Shown here: positions 14,645 to 24,800 of the stretch, in pieces | Position numbering within the stretch: position 1 is the first letter of the stretch | Layout: each line of letters begins with the position of its first letter | NCBI GenBank assembly: GCA_001692895.1 | Contig: KV748209.1 | Location: forward strand, 806,001-870,000 | DNA from: Cenococcum geophilum 1.58 | Taxonomy: Eukaryota > Ascomycota > Dothideomycetes > Gloniales > Gloniaceae | Length of the DNA: 64,000 nt | Direction: 5' to 3' | Translations under genes and position numbers: made by a program | The notes under the pieces: model-generated | Databases searched by the model: none | Told to the model about the DNA's origin: nothing | What the model saw: only the letters and a program-made list of their open reading frames with translations

Positions 14645-15070
14645 TATTACGGACGCTTTAAGTATAATATTATAACTACTTAGGGAAGAGTTAAAAGAAG
14701 CTAGTTAGTTAATTTAGGTATAGTCTAGGATAGAGCCGGTAAAGCTATATAATGAGGAATGGTAACTAAGGTTATATAATGTGATCTATATAATCTATAG
14801 GATCTATATAATCCGTAATAGAGTAAATAAAGCGTACGTATATTATATATAAGGAGGATTTTATAGGAGTACAGTTGTGTATTTAAGGACCCTTAGTCCC
14901 TACTTAGATAGTTCCTTCCTTATAGTAATTCTTAGAATATAATTAGAGTTAATCTATTAGGCAACCACCCCACTAATTATTATCACGTTGTTAACTTTTG
15001 TACTTGCATTTCCTACACACCTAGCCCATTGACGAGCTTATCGTAGTTCCTGCTACAAGGTTCCGTTACA
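14645..15070 (+). repeat. 3' LTR of gypsy A
   Basis: A 426-bp copy of 7121-7546. It ends GTTCCGTTACA and is followed by the GGGAT target duplication. Confidence 0.85.
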
Positions 15071-15337
15071 GGGATAATATAATTTAAAGCCCTTTAATAT
15101 ATAAAGTAGCCCCCTAAAATTTATGTATTAACTTTTAGAGACTTTATTTTATTATATTGTAGAGGAAATCCCCTTATAAAATTGCCAAAACTAAGATTTT
15201 TGCTTATACTTTTAACAAAACTCGCCAAACGCTCTCAGACGTGATTTTGGTAGATGTTAGTCAACTTGTTAACGGGTCGAAGGAACATCCGCTCCAATCA
15301 AATTCACGTCTAAGCTCGCTGAGGTAAAGGAGGTAAT

Positions 15338-15430
15338 ATACCTACGCGTAGCTGACATAAGCTATACGCGAGGTGTACGCAAGAGCACAGGGCTCTTCTA
15401 TAGAGGCCCCTATAATAGGGTTCCGTAACA
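15338..15430 (-). repeat. Right LTR of element B, second part
   Basis: Homologous to 624-716. It ends CCGTAACA and is followed by the CCAG duplication. Together with 6673-6772 it gives 193 bp, the exact length of the left LTR. Confidence 0.8.
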
Positions 15431-15592
15431 CCAGTAGCTTAACGCTTATAATCTATAGTTAATTAGAAGTTATAGAGACGGTAAGGCATAGGCTAAAGGA
15501 ATAGAAAAGGTATAATAAGGGAAATCTAGCGCTCTACTAAGGGGGGACTCCTACCTTTATAGGTCTCTATAGGGCTCTAGCGTTCTCTTATT
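15431..15592. other. Intergenic/RIP-edge DNA, nothing recognised
   Basis: AT-rich sequence between the end of element B and the microsatellite. No coding or RNA signal is seen. Confidence 0.4.
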
Positions 15593-15644
15593 CTATTATC
15601 CTATTATCCTATTATCCTATTATCTAATTATATTATATTATATT
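15593..15644. repeat. Microsatellite: four CTATTATC units followed by a TTATA run
   Basis: Four perfect 8-bp CTATTATC units occupy 15593-15624. A short run of ATATT/TTATA units follows, up to the start of the LTR-like segment. Confidence 0.85.
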
Positions 15645-15905
15645 GTACTACATATTTCTTATTCGGCGAAGGACAATAATAACACTCCTATTATACAATA
15701 ACGTCGGCTAAGAACAGCCGCTTAAGAAAGGGAGGGCAATTGTGAGGCCATAGAGACGCACTTGCCGTAACCGGCTTAGCGCAGGCGAGGCGCCTATAAA
15801 ACGTAGTCGCCCCGCACCAGAGAATAGCAGAATTCAGTTCTACAGTTCTACTTCATCAAGAATCAGATACCTATTGCATTCCGCTACTGTTATCACGTTG
15901 CTACA
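15644..15905 (+). repeat. Possible solo LTR
   Basis: A 262-bp segment that is not RIP-mutated, starts TGTAC and ends GCTACA. It holds a TATAAAA-like promoter (CCTATAAAACGTAGTC near 15790) and a terminal stretch resembling fungal LTR R-U5 regions. No target duplication or second copy is visible in the window, so the call rests on architecture alone. Confidence 0.35.
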
Positions 15906-16244
15906 TACCCTTTGGGCCTTGGCGTCCTAACACCATAACGCGTTTATAGCCGTCCTTATCCTTAAGGCTTTACTATTTGTCCGCATACGCGTTTACCCAC
16001 TTTACAAGCTTATCCATTATCTTATCTGTGTAAAATAGATTAAATAGCGCCATTAGATCACTTATATTGGTATTTAGGGGAAGGGTTGGCTTACCATGGG
16101 CGTTATAATCGTCTATAATAAAGGGTTCAAATTTAGGCAGCTGCCAAGGCTCCGGGGGTAGTTCTTTTGCTACACGAGCTAGAGGAACGATGTATTTAGT
16201 AGTTGGACAATATCAGGATCAAGGAAGGCACGATTAGAAGGCAT
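15906..16244 (-). pseudogene. piggyBac-like transposase N-terminal remnant
   Basis: On the minus strand a start codon at 16244 opens MPSNRAFLDPDIVQLLNTSF, then there are stops and a frame change. The next frame reads on through KFEPFIIDDYNAHGKPTLP, then DLMALFNLFYTDKIMDKLVK and WVNAYADK. This matches the start of the piggyBac transposase domain, where a helical DLF-LFF-ee-l--iv--TNrYA segment is typical. The remnant stops at about residue 110, where the LTR-like segment begins. The catalytic DDD region is missing, so it is inactive. Assignment is by eye from one motif. Confidence 0.5.
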
Positions 16245-16279
16245 TGTAGTTGATTAATTGATAATTGAGTTAACCTATA

Positions 16280-16655
16280 TTATCTGCGAAGCTTCTGTGT
16301 AGATCTGATTCTGGTGTTCCGCATGGACCACCTGCAGTAGGACGTAGTATAAGGTATGCCGTACGGGAGGAAGGGGGGACGCCGGAGGTAGATGTCGTGA
16401 GTCCGAATAAGCCAAACGTATATAGACGCGATGGCCGTTTTTAAGACGCGATAGTCGTTTTTAAAGCTTCCGTTAGGGCTCACCCTGCCAGCGAAAAAAT
16501 TCTCCACGTCGCAGCGCCGACGCTGCGCAGCTGTACACACGTCTCTGCGTTTGCTTTGGCAGTCTATTGGCACGATCCTGATAGAACGCCGCTAGCCGTC
16601 TGCCAGGTTCCCGGGCTCCACCGCGTGGAGGTGCAGAGGCCGATTTTCATAGAGC
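16280..16655 (+). repeat. Dispersed repeat R, copy 1 (little RIP)
   Basis: This stretch shares an extended block with 26190-26530, including GGTTCCCGGGCTCCACCGC and the CGTCTCTGCGTTTGCTTTGG region. The copy here keeps its C and G bases, while the other has C-to-T and G-to-A changes. Two near-identical 20-bp units (AGACGCGATGGCCGTTTTTA, then AGACGCGATAGTCGTTTTTA) sit at about 16427-16466. No protein is recognised. Confidence 0.6.
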
Positions 16656-16852
16656 CCTAGTAAATATATTACCTAGTCTATAAAGTTGGCTAATTTTAGT
16701 GCAATTTTGAGTGCTCGTTTAAAAGTGCCAAGCTTTTGGGTCAGCGCACACATCTATTCTCAACGAACTTCGCGAAATCAACCACGACTTTTGACGACGA
16801 GTAGCGACACATCAACCCGATCCTACTAACATATTCCCAGAAGATCCCCGTC

Positions 16853-17619
16853 ATGTATGCGCACACGGAAAATTTGGGCCTACGACAAAGCTAATGCTTT
16901 TGCAGGCTCATCCCAAAGGCCGATCGCAAGAAGATCCACGAGTAAGTTTATCCTTCCCACTCTTATATCCTAATCTAACGCATGCGTTTAGGTACCTCTT
17001 CCGTGGTATGTATTAAACATCTGTAGAAAAGCGCGGCATCTTGCCGTTATGTTAAGAAAGAAAGGCTGACATATGGTCACCGCTATAACAGAGGGCGTTC
17101 TCGTTGCGAAGAAAGACTTCAACCTCCCCAAGCATGGTGAAATCGACACCAAGAACCTTTTCGTGATCAAGGCTTGCCAATCGCTCACCTCCCGGGGCTA
17201 CCTTAAGACCCAGTTCTCATGGCAATGGTACTACTACACCCTTACACCTGAGGGTCTCGACTACCTCCGTGAATGGCTCCACCTACCGGCTGAGATCGTG
17301 CCCCAGACGCACATCAAGCAGCAGCGATCACACGCACCTCCACGCGGTATGATGGGCGGTGATGACCGTGAGAGGCGGGGAGGTGGACGTGGTGGCCCCC
17401 GTGGTGACCGCGACCGCGGCGATTATAGGAGACGCGATGCGGGCGAAAGCAAAGAGGGTGGCGCACCGGGAGAGTTCAAGCCTGATTTCCGTGGTGGTTT
17501 CGGTACGTTCAGAAATATTCCGTCTATTTGCCTTTCCTCCGCTGTTGAGGACGCTAGTCGAAATCTGCCAACTAACTTCCCCTCCAGGTCGTGGCCGTGG
17601 CGCTGCCCCAGCTTCTTAG
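16853..17619 (+). CDS. rps10: 40S ribosomal protein S10 (eS10)
   Basis: Encodes the small-subunit ribosomal protein eS10, a winged-helix protein of the 40S head near the mRNA entry. My model has five exons: 16853-16854, 16906-16941, 16992-17005, 17092-17502 and 17588-17619. They sum to 495 nt, giving 164 aa, a usual length for fungal eS10. The protein begins [20 protein letters not shown], continues through the hallmark [19 protein letters not shown] and [13 protein letters not shown], and ends in an Arg/Gly-rich tail (residues ~105-164) closing [10 protein letters not shown]. All introns are GT-AG (51, 50, 86 and 85 nt), with branch-site-like CTAAT, CTAAC and CTGAC elements. The first intron splits the start codon (AT|G). 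A CTAAC...CCCAG motif ending at 16840 suggests another intron in the 5' UTR. The gene is intact, has ordinary codon use and shows no RIP. It is the best evidence that this island is essential host DNA. Confidence 0.95.
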
Positions 17620-18048
17620 ACGGCATACCTGCATCCACCTTACTACACCTACTCCACATCATACTTTGTACTTTCTCTAAGAGGGTCGGTTGGGTCGGAC
17701 GGTAGCGTGTTCGATCGAGTGACAGAAATTGCCGGGGTTGCATAGGTCGAAGGGGGCAGATGACACTGCAAACACTTATCTCACATCTGTGTGAAATAGA
17801 AAATACAGATGCCCATTCTCGCCGACGAGAAAATTCTTGATCACCGTGTAGTATGCTAATCGCGACAACAGGTAATGATGAAGTACTTCTAGTGAGACAG
17901 TTGCTCTAAGAAATATTACAGGCAAATTTCGGGTATATACCCTTTTACAATTTGCTCGCCAATGCTCTGATGCATATTCACTTCACTTTATCGACCAAAC
18001 CCCTCACAATATGTACTGGGACCACCCAAGTTATGCATCCCCATTTGC
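17620..18048. other. Intergenic region
   Basis: 3' flank of the S10 gene and of the convergent hydrolase pseudogene. No gene, RNA or repeat is seen. Confidence 0.5.
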
Positions 18049-19611
18049 TTACTCCAACACCCAAACCAGCTGATAACTCCATATAACTCTCCTCTCAGCT
18101 CTCATCCGGTCAAATCCCAACACACTAAGGCAGTACCTGGTCCCAAGCGCACAGTTTTCCGAGCTCGTATACTCCGTGGGATTATGACTCACTCCATCTC
18201 TGCACGGCACAAGTGTCATGCTTGTCGACTCACTTAGATGTATAGACGCTATCGTGGCCAGCACCACTCACCATCTCTTGAGTCAGTTCACCGGAGCCTA
18301 GCCCAAGCGCGGACGCCGCAGCTTCAGTGACAGCTTTGATGCAGTCCGGATGGAACCTGACAGCAGGGGAAACGCTATCCGTCGTGATTTTAATACTGCA
18401 CGGCCATCCCTTCGTGACCGACTCATTCAGCGAACCCGCACCCTCGCCTGCAGCGATCTTCTCAAAATCAGCCATAATCTGCGCCTCCAGCGTCTCAACG
18501 GTGCTGTCCGCCGGCGCGCGGGTATCCAAACTATACCTCATGCTCTCGAGCACCGTATTCGTCGAGCCGGGCTTCAGATTCGGAACCCCCGTCGACGCCA
18601 GCGCAGCATGCGCCATCGCCAGCCGATGCGACTGCAACACCATCTTCGCCGCCGCGAGCAGCAGATCCGCGCGGTTCCCGAAATCCATCGTCCCCGTGTG
18701 GCACGCGCGGCCCGCAACCTCGACCATGTACCAGCGGTACGCCCGGACGCCTTTCACGATGCCGATTTGGCGGTGCGAGGCCTCGAGCAGTGGACCTTGC
18801 TCGATGTGCAGCTCGAAGTGCGCGGCCATGGGGACGGCGTCGTGGCTGCAGGGCGTGCTGCCTAGGCAGCCGATGCACGAGAAGCTGGAGGAGAGGGTCG
18901 CGGTGCCTGGGTGCACTTCGCGGAGGTTGTGTGCGGTGGAGAGCGGGATGCTGCTGGCCCAGATGCCGGAGGAGAGCGTGGAGATGGGAAAGCGGGCGCC
19001 TTCTTCGTTTGAGGATGGGTTAGCTTGCGTTGTTGTCGTTTCTGGGGGGTGCAGGTTACTTTGTCCAGTTGACGACGCCTACTGGGTATTCTGTCTCTAC
19101 CCAGTTGTCGGCGAGCACCTTCAGCATCTCAACTCCTGCTGTGACGCCGAGTATGCCATCGTATCTTCCGCCGGTGGGCTGGGTGTCGAGGTGCGAGCCG
19201 GTAAATGTGAGTGGGGCGTCGTTACGGAGGCATGGTCGCACGGCGAAGATATTGCCCATGGCATCGATGGTAGTATGGCAGTCCAGTGCTTGAATTGCCT
19301 CGACGAACCAGTCTCGAGCTTGCTTGTCGGCGTCGGGGAGGGCCAGGCAGCACATGCCTGTTTCGGTAAGTGCGCTTTACGAAGAGAGCAGTATGTTGGC
19401 TATGTCATTATTTTCCGGCATATATTCAAGAACATTGAGGCTTTCCAGATATATTATCAGAAGTCGCGAGGATTAGGCGTCGCTGTATAGAGACATTGAA
19501 GTCATGCCGTACCTCCCCCACCTCTCTTCTGTACCCCACTGGCACGTAATGTATATCCTCCATAAGTCTGTTCTGGTCGACTTTCAAGCTGGATAATAGC
19601 TGTTCGTTCAT
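18049..19611 (-). pseudogene. M20-family N-carbamoyl-L-amino-acid hydrolase / allantoate amidohydrolase-like pseudogene
   Basis: The family hydrolyses N-carbamoyl amino acids or ureido compounds with a two-metal centre. Family landmarks appear in order on the minus strand: LKVDQNRLMEDIHY, TETGMCCLALPDADKQARDW, the metal-binding TGSHLDTQPTGGRYDG, NEEGARFP, HFELHIEQGP, the dimerisation part with GRACHTGTMDFGNRADLLL, GAGHDSVYTSK with the last His ligand, and PCRDGVSHNPTEY near the C-terminus. Lesions: (1) after IHY the frame must shift to reach CQWGTEERWG (net one extra or two missing bases near 19546); (2) the intron before NEEGARFP has a good donor at 19059 but no AG at the in-frame acceptor; (3) a TGA at 18230-18232 after TSK, followed by a frame change into STSMTLVPCRDG; (4) another likely shift near the C-terminus. 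A plausible first intron is 19512-19375. The lesions could in part be assembly errors, but four of them point to a pseudogene. Long plus-strand ORFs here are antisense shadows. Confidence 0.8.
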
Positions 19612-19762
19612 TTCCTTTGTCTGCAGTTGCCATCTTGACGAGCCCGAAAATGTGCGCCGCTCTTGGCCGCGGAAGAGCTCTCAGTGTCACGCATGGCCTT
19701 AGCCAGCCTTTCCCCGCGACGCGGAGAGCTGCTAAGGGGGCCTTCATCGCGGGCAATGCCAT

Positions 19763-21127
19763 TGGGTATGTGTATGAAGATATGCAGGGGGCATTGGATT
19801 TGTTATTCCAGACAAGCTGCTGCTAGTTACTGCCTTTCCGGACGGCGCGCCGAGGTGATGGTATGACATCAGTGAGGGGGCACATATACTTCCTGATAAG
19901 GCATATCAGTCCCTGCAGCCGAGAAGCGCCCTCTAGCTCTCAGTGCGTGTCGATGCGGCGGCTTAACATCACTTTACCGGTATCCTAACATACGTGTTTC
20001 GAGGCCCATTGACCGGCCGTGACTTGTGAATAGAACACGGATGTCGCCTCATTACGGTCGCTTCCGCGGTGACTGCAACACGGAGTGAGGCCGGCGAGGC
20101 CCACCGGAAATTTTCATTGGAGCTAATATATACATCCCGTCTCGGATCAGGAGTCCAGCAGCGTCCGTATCCCGAGAGTTCTTTTTGCGGACATTTCGAT
20201 ATCCTCTTGCAAACAACGGAAGGTGTTACTCTTGGAGACATCAAAAATTATGTTAGCCTAGGCACTTGACTCCTGGACTGCGTGCACAAATGAGGAAAGA
20301 ATCTTTTTTATTGTCAAACTCTCATTATGCAATTCTACTACGATTATTGTTCATCCGGTCAATGTCTCTCAATGATCTCTTTCGGACTTCGTAGTCGAGG
20401 CCTATGAGGATAATTAAACGTAATGACCCAGCATACCTTTCTCAGAACATTATACTGTACAGAAAGGTCAGCCTTTCCACTAAAGAGGTATCCTAGGCTC
20501 TTCAGCAATTAAATTCTTCGGGAAACTAATCTATCGCGAGCTTGAATGGTGTTAATGCACCTTCGAATCCTGTTCAAACTTATGATGGCTTTCTTACCTA
20601 GATTACCATTTGGAGCTACCCCATTGGTGAGTAGAGTAAATGTTCTAGAGGGCTAGATCTGTGATAGCAGGCTATTCTATTATTGTTTAATTAACTAAAG
20701 GTCCATTAGGATTAGTTAAAAATGTTAAATATAACACTTTAACAGAATATAATGTAAGGATCATATGCTTCCTAACCAACTCAGTCTCACCGCATCCACA
20801 TAGTGACTCATAAATTCCATTTCCCACAAGCGTACAAGGACTTAAATTTCCGCCTTCCTTACACGCATGGCAAGATCACGGGTCCTATATAGTTACAAGG
20901 AGCCTGAGTTCTGGACTCCACCTCAACTGTACAATCCGTTCTTGGCCAACTCTATTTTGTACCTGATCTAGTATCTCATTCGGGAACTTCATCGAGGCTC
21001 TTGATACACTCATGTTCGATTGAGTGTCCATTTTAAGTGCCGAGGCTTCCACCCCACCACATTATAGAAGAGCCGAAGTTCCATGAGGCTTTGGATTAAT
21101 ATCACTGCCTAAGTAGGATTTTGTAAT
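19763..21127. other. Intergenic region, no gene recognised
   Basis: About 1.4 kb of ordinary base composition lies between the hydrolase pseudogene and the MITE. Short ORFs on both strands look random and I recognise no protein, tRNA or repeat. Confidence 0.45.
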
Positions 21128-21280
21128 TAGAGTTGCTAATAAAAAAACAAGCAAGCCCGCACAGGTCAGAGTCTGGTCGGAGAACTCGTGCAAGGCGCCT
21201 TTACTGGCCCGTCCCGTGAAGCCGTGCTAGGTGTTTTAGTGGCCTAAGCGGGTTTGCTTGTTTGTTTATCAGCAACTCTA
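21128..21280. mobile_element. MITE with 31-bp inverted repeats and TA ends
   Basis: Inverted repeats at 21130-21160 and 21248-21278 begin GAGTTGCTAATAAA and GAGTTGCTGATAAA and run to GCCCGC/ACCCGC with few mismatches. TA stands immediately outside each end (21128-21129 and 21279-21280), the duplication made by Tc1/mariner transposases. The ~87-bp core is GC-rich and has no ORF. The element is not RIP-mutated. Confidence 0.8.
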
Positions 21281-21776
21281 AATTTTGTAGGACTCAATGT
21301 AAACCACTAGTTGTCTCTGATTCGTGCATGCACACCAACATGTGTCGACCGAGTGGTGATGTGGTCCGAATGGCAATTACGAATCGTCGTCGTTAGCATC
21401 GTCATCAGCTTTTCGCCACCTACCTCACGTACATATAGAGGCCCTAGAGCCACCGTTAATATACAGACTTCTCATCCTTGATTTCCCAATCGACAACATG
21501 TTAAATCAAGATACGAGCATATCTGAGCATGGTACCAACTCTCATTAAGCTACCCACTCTTGACAATTGAGTTGCAAGGTAAAGAAACCCGCTTTCAATA
21601 AGCAGTAATTCAGGATATGAACGGGAACACATTGATGGCTTTCTCCGGTGATCGGCAATCTGAGCGGCAGTTGAGTACCTGACGAAATACAAAAAGTAAT
21701 CAGCAGTTCAATGAAATGTCAAAATATAATCATCAACTCCACTTTCACCCCTACGAGGCTCCAGCTGCTCCCATAT
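21281..21776. other. Intergenic region
   Basis: 3' flank of the NLR gene. Nothing is recognised. Confidence 0.4.
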
Positions 21777-24700
21777 TCAATGCCAACCAAGTAGCAATGA
21801 GGGGTCTGAGGCGTTCGTTTTTAGCCGCTTTGGCAGTGCCACTTCGCTCTCTGGCTCCCTCCTCCTTTTCTCTGCGAGACCAATCGCCTGTGCCTGGGAC
21901 AGTAGACGGCGAGCATCCCGAGTTAAGATCGCAGGAAACGACGAGTCAAGAGCGCCTGATAGGCTGTATTTGGGTTGAGCAACCTTGTTCAATATAATCT
22001 GAACGCGCTCCGAGTTTAGAGTTGATTCCGCGCTACCCTGAGGGGGGTTTCCTGAGGACCTGACAGGCCATACTACCGATGGCGCTGTCGTTTCTACACC
22101 CGGCCAGTTAGGAAGTGTTGCTAGCTCTAGCTCATTACAAGTGCTTGAAGAATGTAGCACGATAGAATGACTGTGCCGCTCCGATACCAAATCAATCTGG
22201 GATTCAACGTGGTGGATTGAAATAATTCCATTTCTCTGGACAGTCCGCGTTATTTCTGCTTTGTTACCTTCGAATTTGATACCGTTGATTGGAGTTGCAT
22301 AGGCTTTTGTGGCCATGGTAGTGCTAAAACCCGATGAAACAACTTCTCTAGGGTATCTACGATAGCCCATTCCCGTCATCGACGAGATTGTAGGTAGGAA
22401 TTGAGGGATTTCAGGAAGTGGTTGCGGCTGTGGGATCGTTAGGTCTGGTTTTAAATCTTGCAGCCACGCAAGGCTCTCGCAAGGTAGGAAATAGCAAGTT
22501 GAATGAAGCGGCGCGCTTCTTGTCACGAACAGAGTGCCATCAGAATGGAAGCTGATGTCTGTGGCGAAGCCAAGGTGGTACAGTCGGGCGTTTTCTAAAT
22601 TTAAAACAAGCCCCTAGTGCTTGTTATAATCGCAAGGAGGGTAATCTTACCATGGAAATATATGCAAAGGATCGCAATATCCTTACACTTGAAGGCAATT
22701 GCAGGTCCTAGGGGATGCCAAGCAGCTTTTGGCCAGATCATATCCTGACCTTCTTCAACGCCGCAAAGCCGTTTGCCATTCGCTCTACTCATTATTGAAC
22801 CAAAAGATTGGCTCTGTGGGTTAGCGCTATAAATTGTAATATAGTTCTTGCGTTTGTAATGTTCTATACAAAATATTGTATTCCCGTCTGGGCTGTAGAT
22901 AGTCCAAAACCTCGCTTGGACAAAGCTAATATAAAGCGACAGGAGAAGGGAGAATGTGAGATGTTCCACGGCCCCGCTTGGCCAATTAGAAGTGGAACCA
23001 TGCTTCAAGTAGTGGACCTGGTCCAAGACAACGAAAGAGCGCAGCGTTGGGCTGATGGCAGTAGGAAAACTAACATTCCAACCTTTTTGCAAAGGCAAGG
23101 CTGTTTTTAGCTGTTCCTTAACTGATTTTATTGATATTGGCATGCTGACGTTCATTTGACGACTGGGCTGCCCTTCAAGTGACCAAATTTCATACCGGGC
23201 AAGCCAGCCAGAAGAAAATTTACCGATGCGCCTAAAGGTTACATTCATCGGATCTTCTTTGGTCATCTTTTCGTATAATCTTGATGATGGTCAGCCTGTG
23301 TTAGGTGATGTTAACGTAAGGTGGAAGTCGGAATAAAACTTGATATACGATTGAGTTCACGTGTCTTTGCTCGGCGTTTTATGAGAGCAGGATGTTCCAC
23401 ACAGCAGCATATATTGCGTAACGAGGTATATAAGCTTAACTGTGTACAGAGATAACAAAAGGTAAAGGGTGCACTTACTCTGATGGCCAAATACTCAGAA
23501 TACCTATAGTTTGCTGGGTGTGGTTGGTTTCAGAAATCTTACAGAGATATCTTGAACCGACACCTGATTTCATTAATTTTTCAGGAGCGAGTGACCTAAG
23601 ATGGAACTCTCCAGTCCGCGCAAAGAACCGTGTGGGGTTGAACGCTGTAACTTCATCCCATATCGAACAGGGACAGGACATTAGCTTGGAGCCCCAATCC
23701 TGGTTTAACGTTTCGAGATATTGGCTAAACTCCAACATATCCTTACTTAACTCAATGACATGAGCCGGTAAGTGGGTAGTATCTTGTACGTGATGGGACC
23801 AGTTAAATAACTCTTGCCATTGTGGTGATTGCCTTGCAACGTAAGATGCTTCTATCCATGCCATCAACACAAATTTTTGACAGAAACTTCGACAGGTTAT
23901 GAACCATATCTGACCATTGTTGATACACAACCTGGTCAGACTGAGGCTCGTGGTAAGAAGCTGAGTTTGCTGTACTAGTCTCGTTAAGGTGTTGTGGCCA
24001 GAATGCACTTGCGTAGCCAGCGAATGGGATATTGTTGTTAAGCTCTTGGCTAGTGATATTTTGCCCAATACTCCCTCCCAAGGGCTGGGCAGGAATATTG
24101 AACTGAAGATAGTCCAGACATGTCTTGATGATACTTATGTGTGAAACCAGAGGTCGGTAGATCAAAGGCCGGATTGGTGAAGGTGGATAAGGTCGAATAA
24201 CTTGCCCAAAATACCCTTCTGTGTCCTTTGCTAGAAAGTACTCCTTCACTGATAGATGAATGAACTTGATATAAACCTTTGTAGATGTGAAGGAATTTTC
24301 TCTCTCAACCAAGCTAGCGCATATTGTAGTGACAGCATTGCCAAACGCCTTCGCATCGAATTTATCTGTGAATCGTAAGATTTCATATAGTTCGCGGTCA
24401 GATAACGCCCGTTTTGCGAATATAATCCAGAAAAATATTCGTTGCGCGAGGAGACGCTCGGTTGAGTTTCCTTGATATACTAAATGCACTATACGATCAT
24501 ACATCTCATCCAATTTCTCTGGAAGAGATACAGCCATAATGATGTTGATACGCTTGGTGGGAGTGAAAACCGGAGACCTAAGATACTTGATCATTAGATC
24601 TGCCCAGAGGAACATGCCGTCGGCTCTCTGTACGAGTTGCTCCACAATTTCTTCTTTATTGACATTTTCCCTTAAAAGTCTATCGCATATCAACTCATCC

Positions 24701-24800
24701 ACTCGATGAGCCAAGAGCAATCGGATATCACTCGATGTTGATCTATTGATGTCAAATTTTTTTGCTCCTACGAAGGCGCTGGTAAGTGGTTCTACTGAAG
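21777..24800 (-). pseudogene. NLR (DUF7708-NACHT) gene, 3' part: NACHT end, linker, WD-like C-terminus
   Basis: This is the downstream part of the STAND/NLR gene whose 5' part is at 39609-41614. Exons on the minus strand: 24791-23479 (following the duplicated CTTCAGTAG), 23279-22651 and 22594-21777, with GT-AG introns of 199 and 56 nt. The first exon holds the helical region after NACHT: LLLAHRVDELICDRLL, ADGMFLWADLMIKYLRS, SLPEKLDEMYDRIV, then KVYIKFIHLSVKEYFLA. These are typical of fungal NACHT proteins. The next part has WIEASYVARQSPQW and DWGSKLMSCPCSIWDEVTAF. The last two exons have beta-propeller-like segments: FWTIYSPDGNTIFCIEHY, WPKAAWHPLGPAIAFKCKD and DISFHSDGTLFVTR. The frame breaks at an A5 run (23874-23878), where one base fewer would keep it open. 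With that base ignored, this part contributes about 918 residues. Separation from its promoter and start by 14.8 kb makes it non-functional as found. Confidence 0.85.
24792..24800. repeat. 9-bp target-site duplication, left copy
   Basis: CTACTGAAG, identical to 39609-39617. Dropping one copy joins the two NLR parts in frame. Confidence 0.9.

Larger units (their letters stand above)
7121..15070 (+). mobile_element. Ty3/gypsy LTR retrotransposon A with chromodomain (plus strand)
   Basis: A complete but RIP-mutated element of 7,950 bp. It has two 426-bp LTRs (7121-7546 and 14645-15070) and a perfect 5-bp target duplication GGGAT (7116-7120 and 15071-15075). It inserted into TIR element E. It is the same family as the minus-strand element at 44680-58238: their LTRs and internal regions align in inverse orientation along their length. 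Confidence 0.9.
6773..15326. mobile_element. Non-autonomous TIR DNA transposon E (~0.6 kb), carrying nested gypsy A
   Basis: The ends are imperfect inverted repeats: TACCTCAGAAGCTCAGAC on the left, and TACCTCAGCGAGCTTAGAC as the reverse complement of the right end. A second inner matching block (TTTGGCGAGATTTG against TTTGGCGAGTTTTG) lies about 80-110 bp inside. An 11-bp direct repeat, AAGGAGGTAAT, flanks the element at 6762-6772 and 15327-15337. Removing gypsy element A and its 5-bp duplication leaves about 600 bp with no transposase, so it is non-autonomous. An 11-bp duplication falls in the range reported for Mutator-like elements, but the superfamily is an inference. Confidence 0.75.
524..15430 (-). 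mobile_element. Ty3/gypsy LTR retrotransposon B (minus strand), interrupted by a nested TIR element
   Basis: Two copies of a 193-bp LTR bound the element. The left copy is 524-716. The right copy is 6673-6772 plus 15338-15430, and it regains exactly 193 bp once the insertion at 6773-15326 and one copy of its target duplication are removed. The LTR has TGTTA...TAACA ends. CCAG stands just before 524 and just after 15430 as the host duplication. The element proper is about 6.3 kb. It is older than the TIR element inside its right LTR, which is older than gypsy element A inside that. Heavy C-to-T/G-to-A mutation has put stops in every frame, so no product is possible. Confidence 0.85.

Noticed and set aside
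18327..19490. 387-codon open frame on the plus strand
   Set aside because: Lies antisense to the hydrolase pseudogene, whose M20 motifs are unmistakable. The plus-strand translation is low-complexity and resembles no family.
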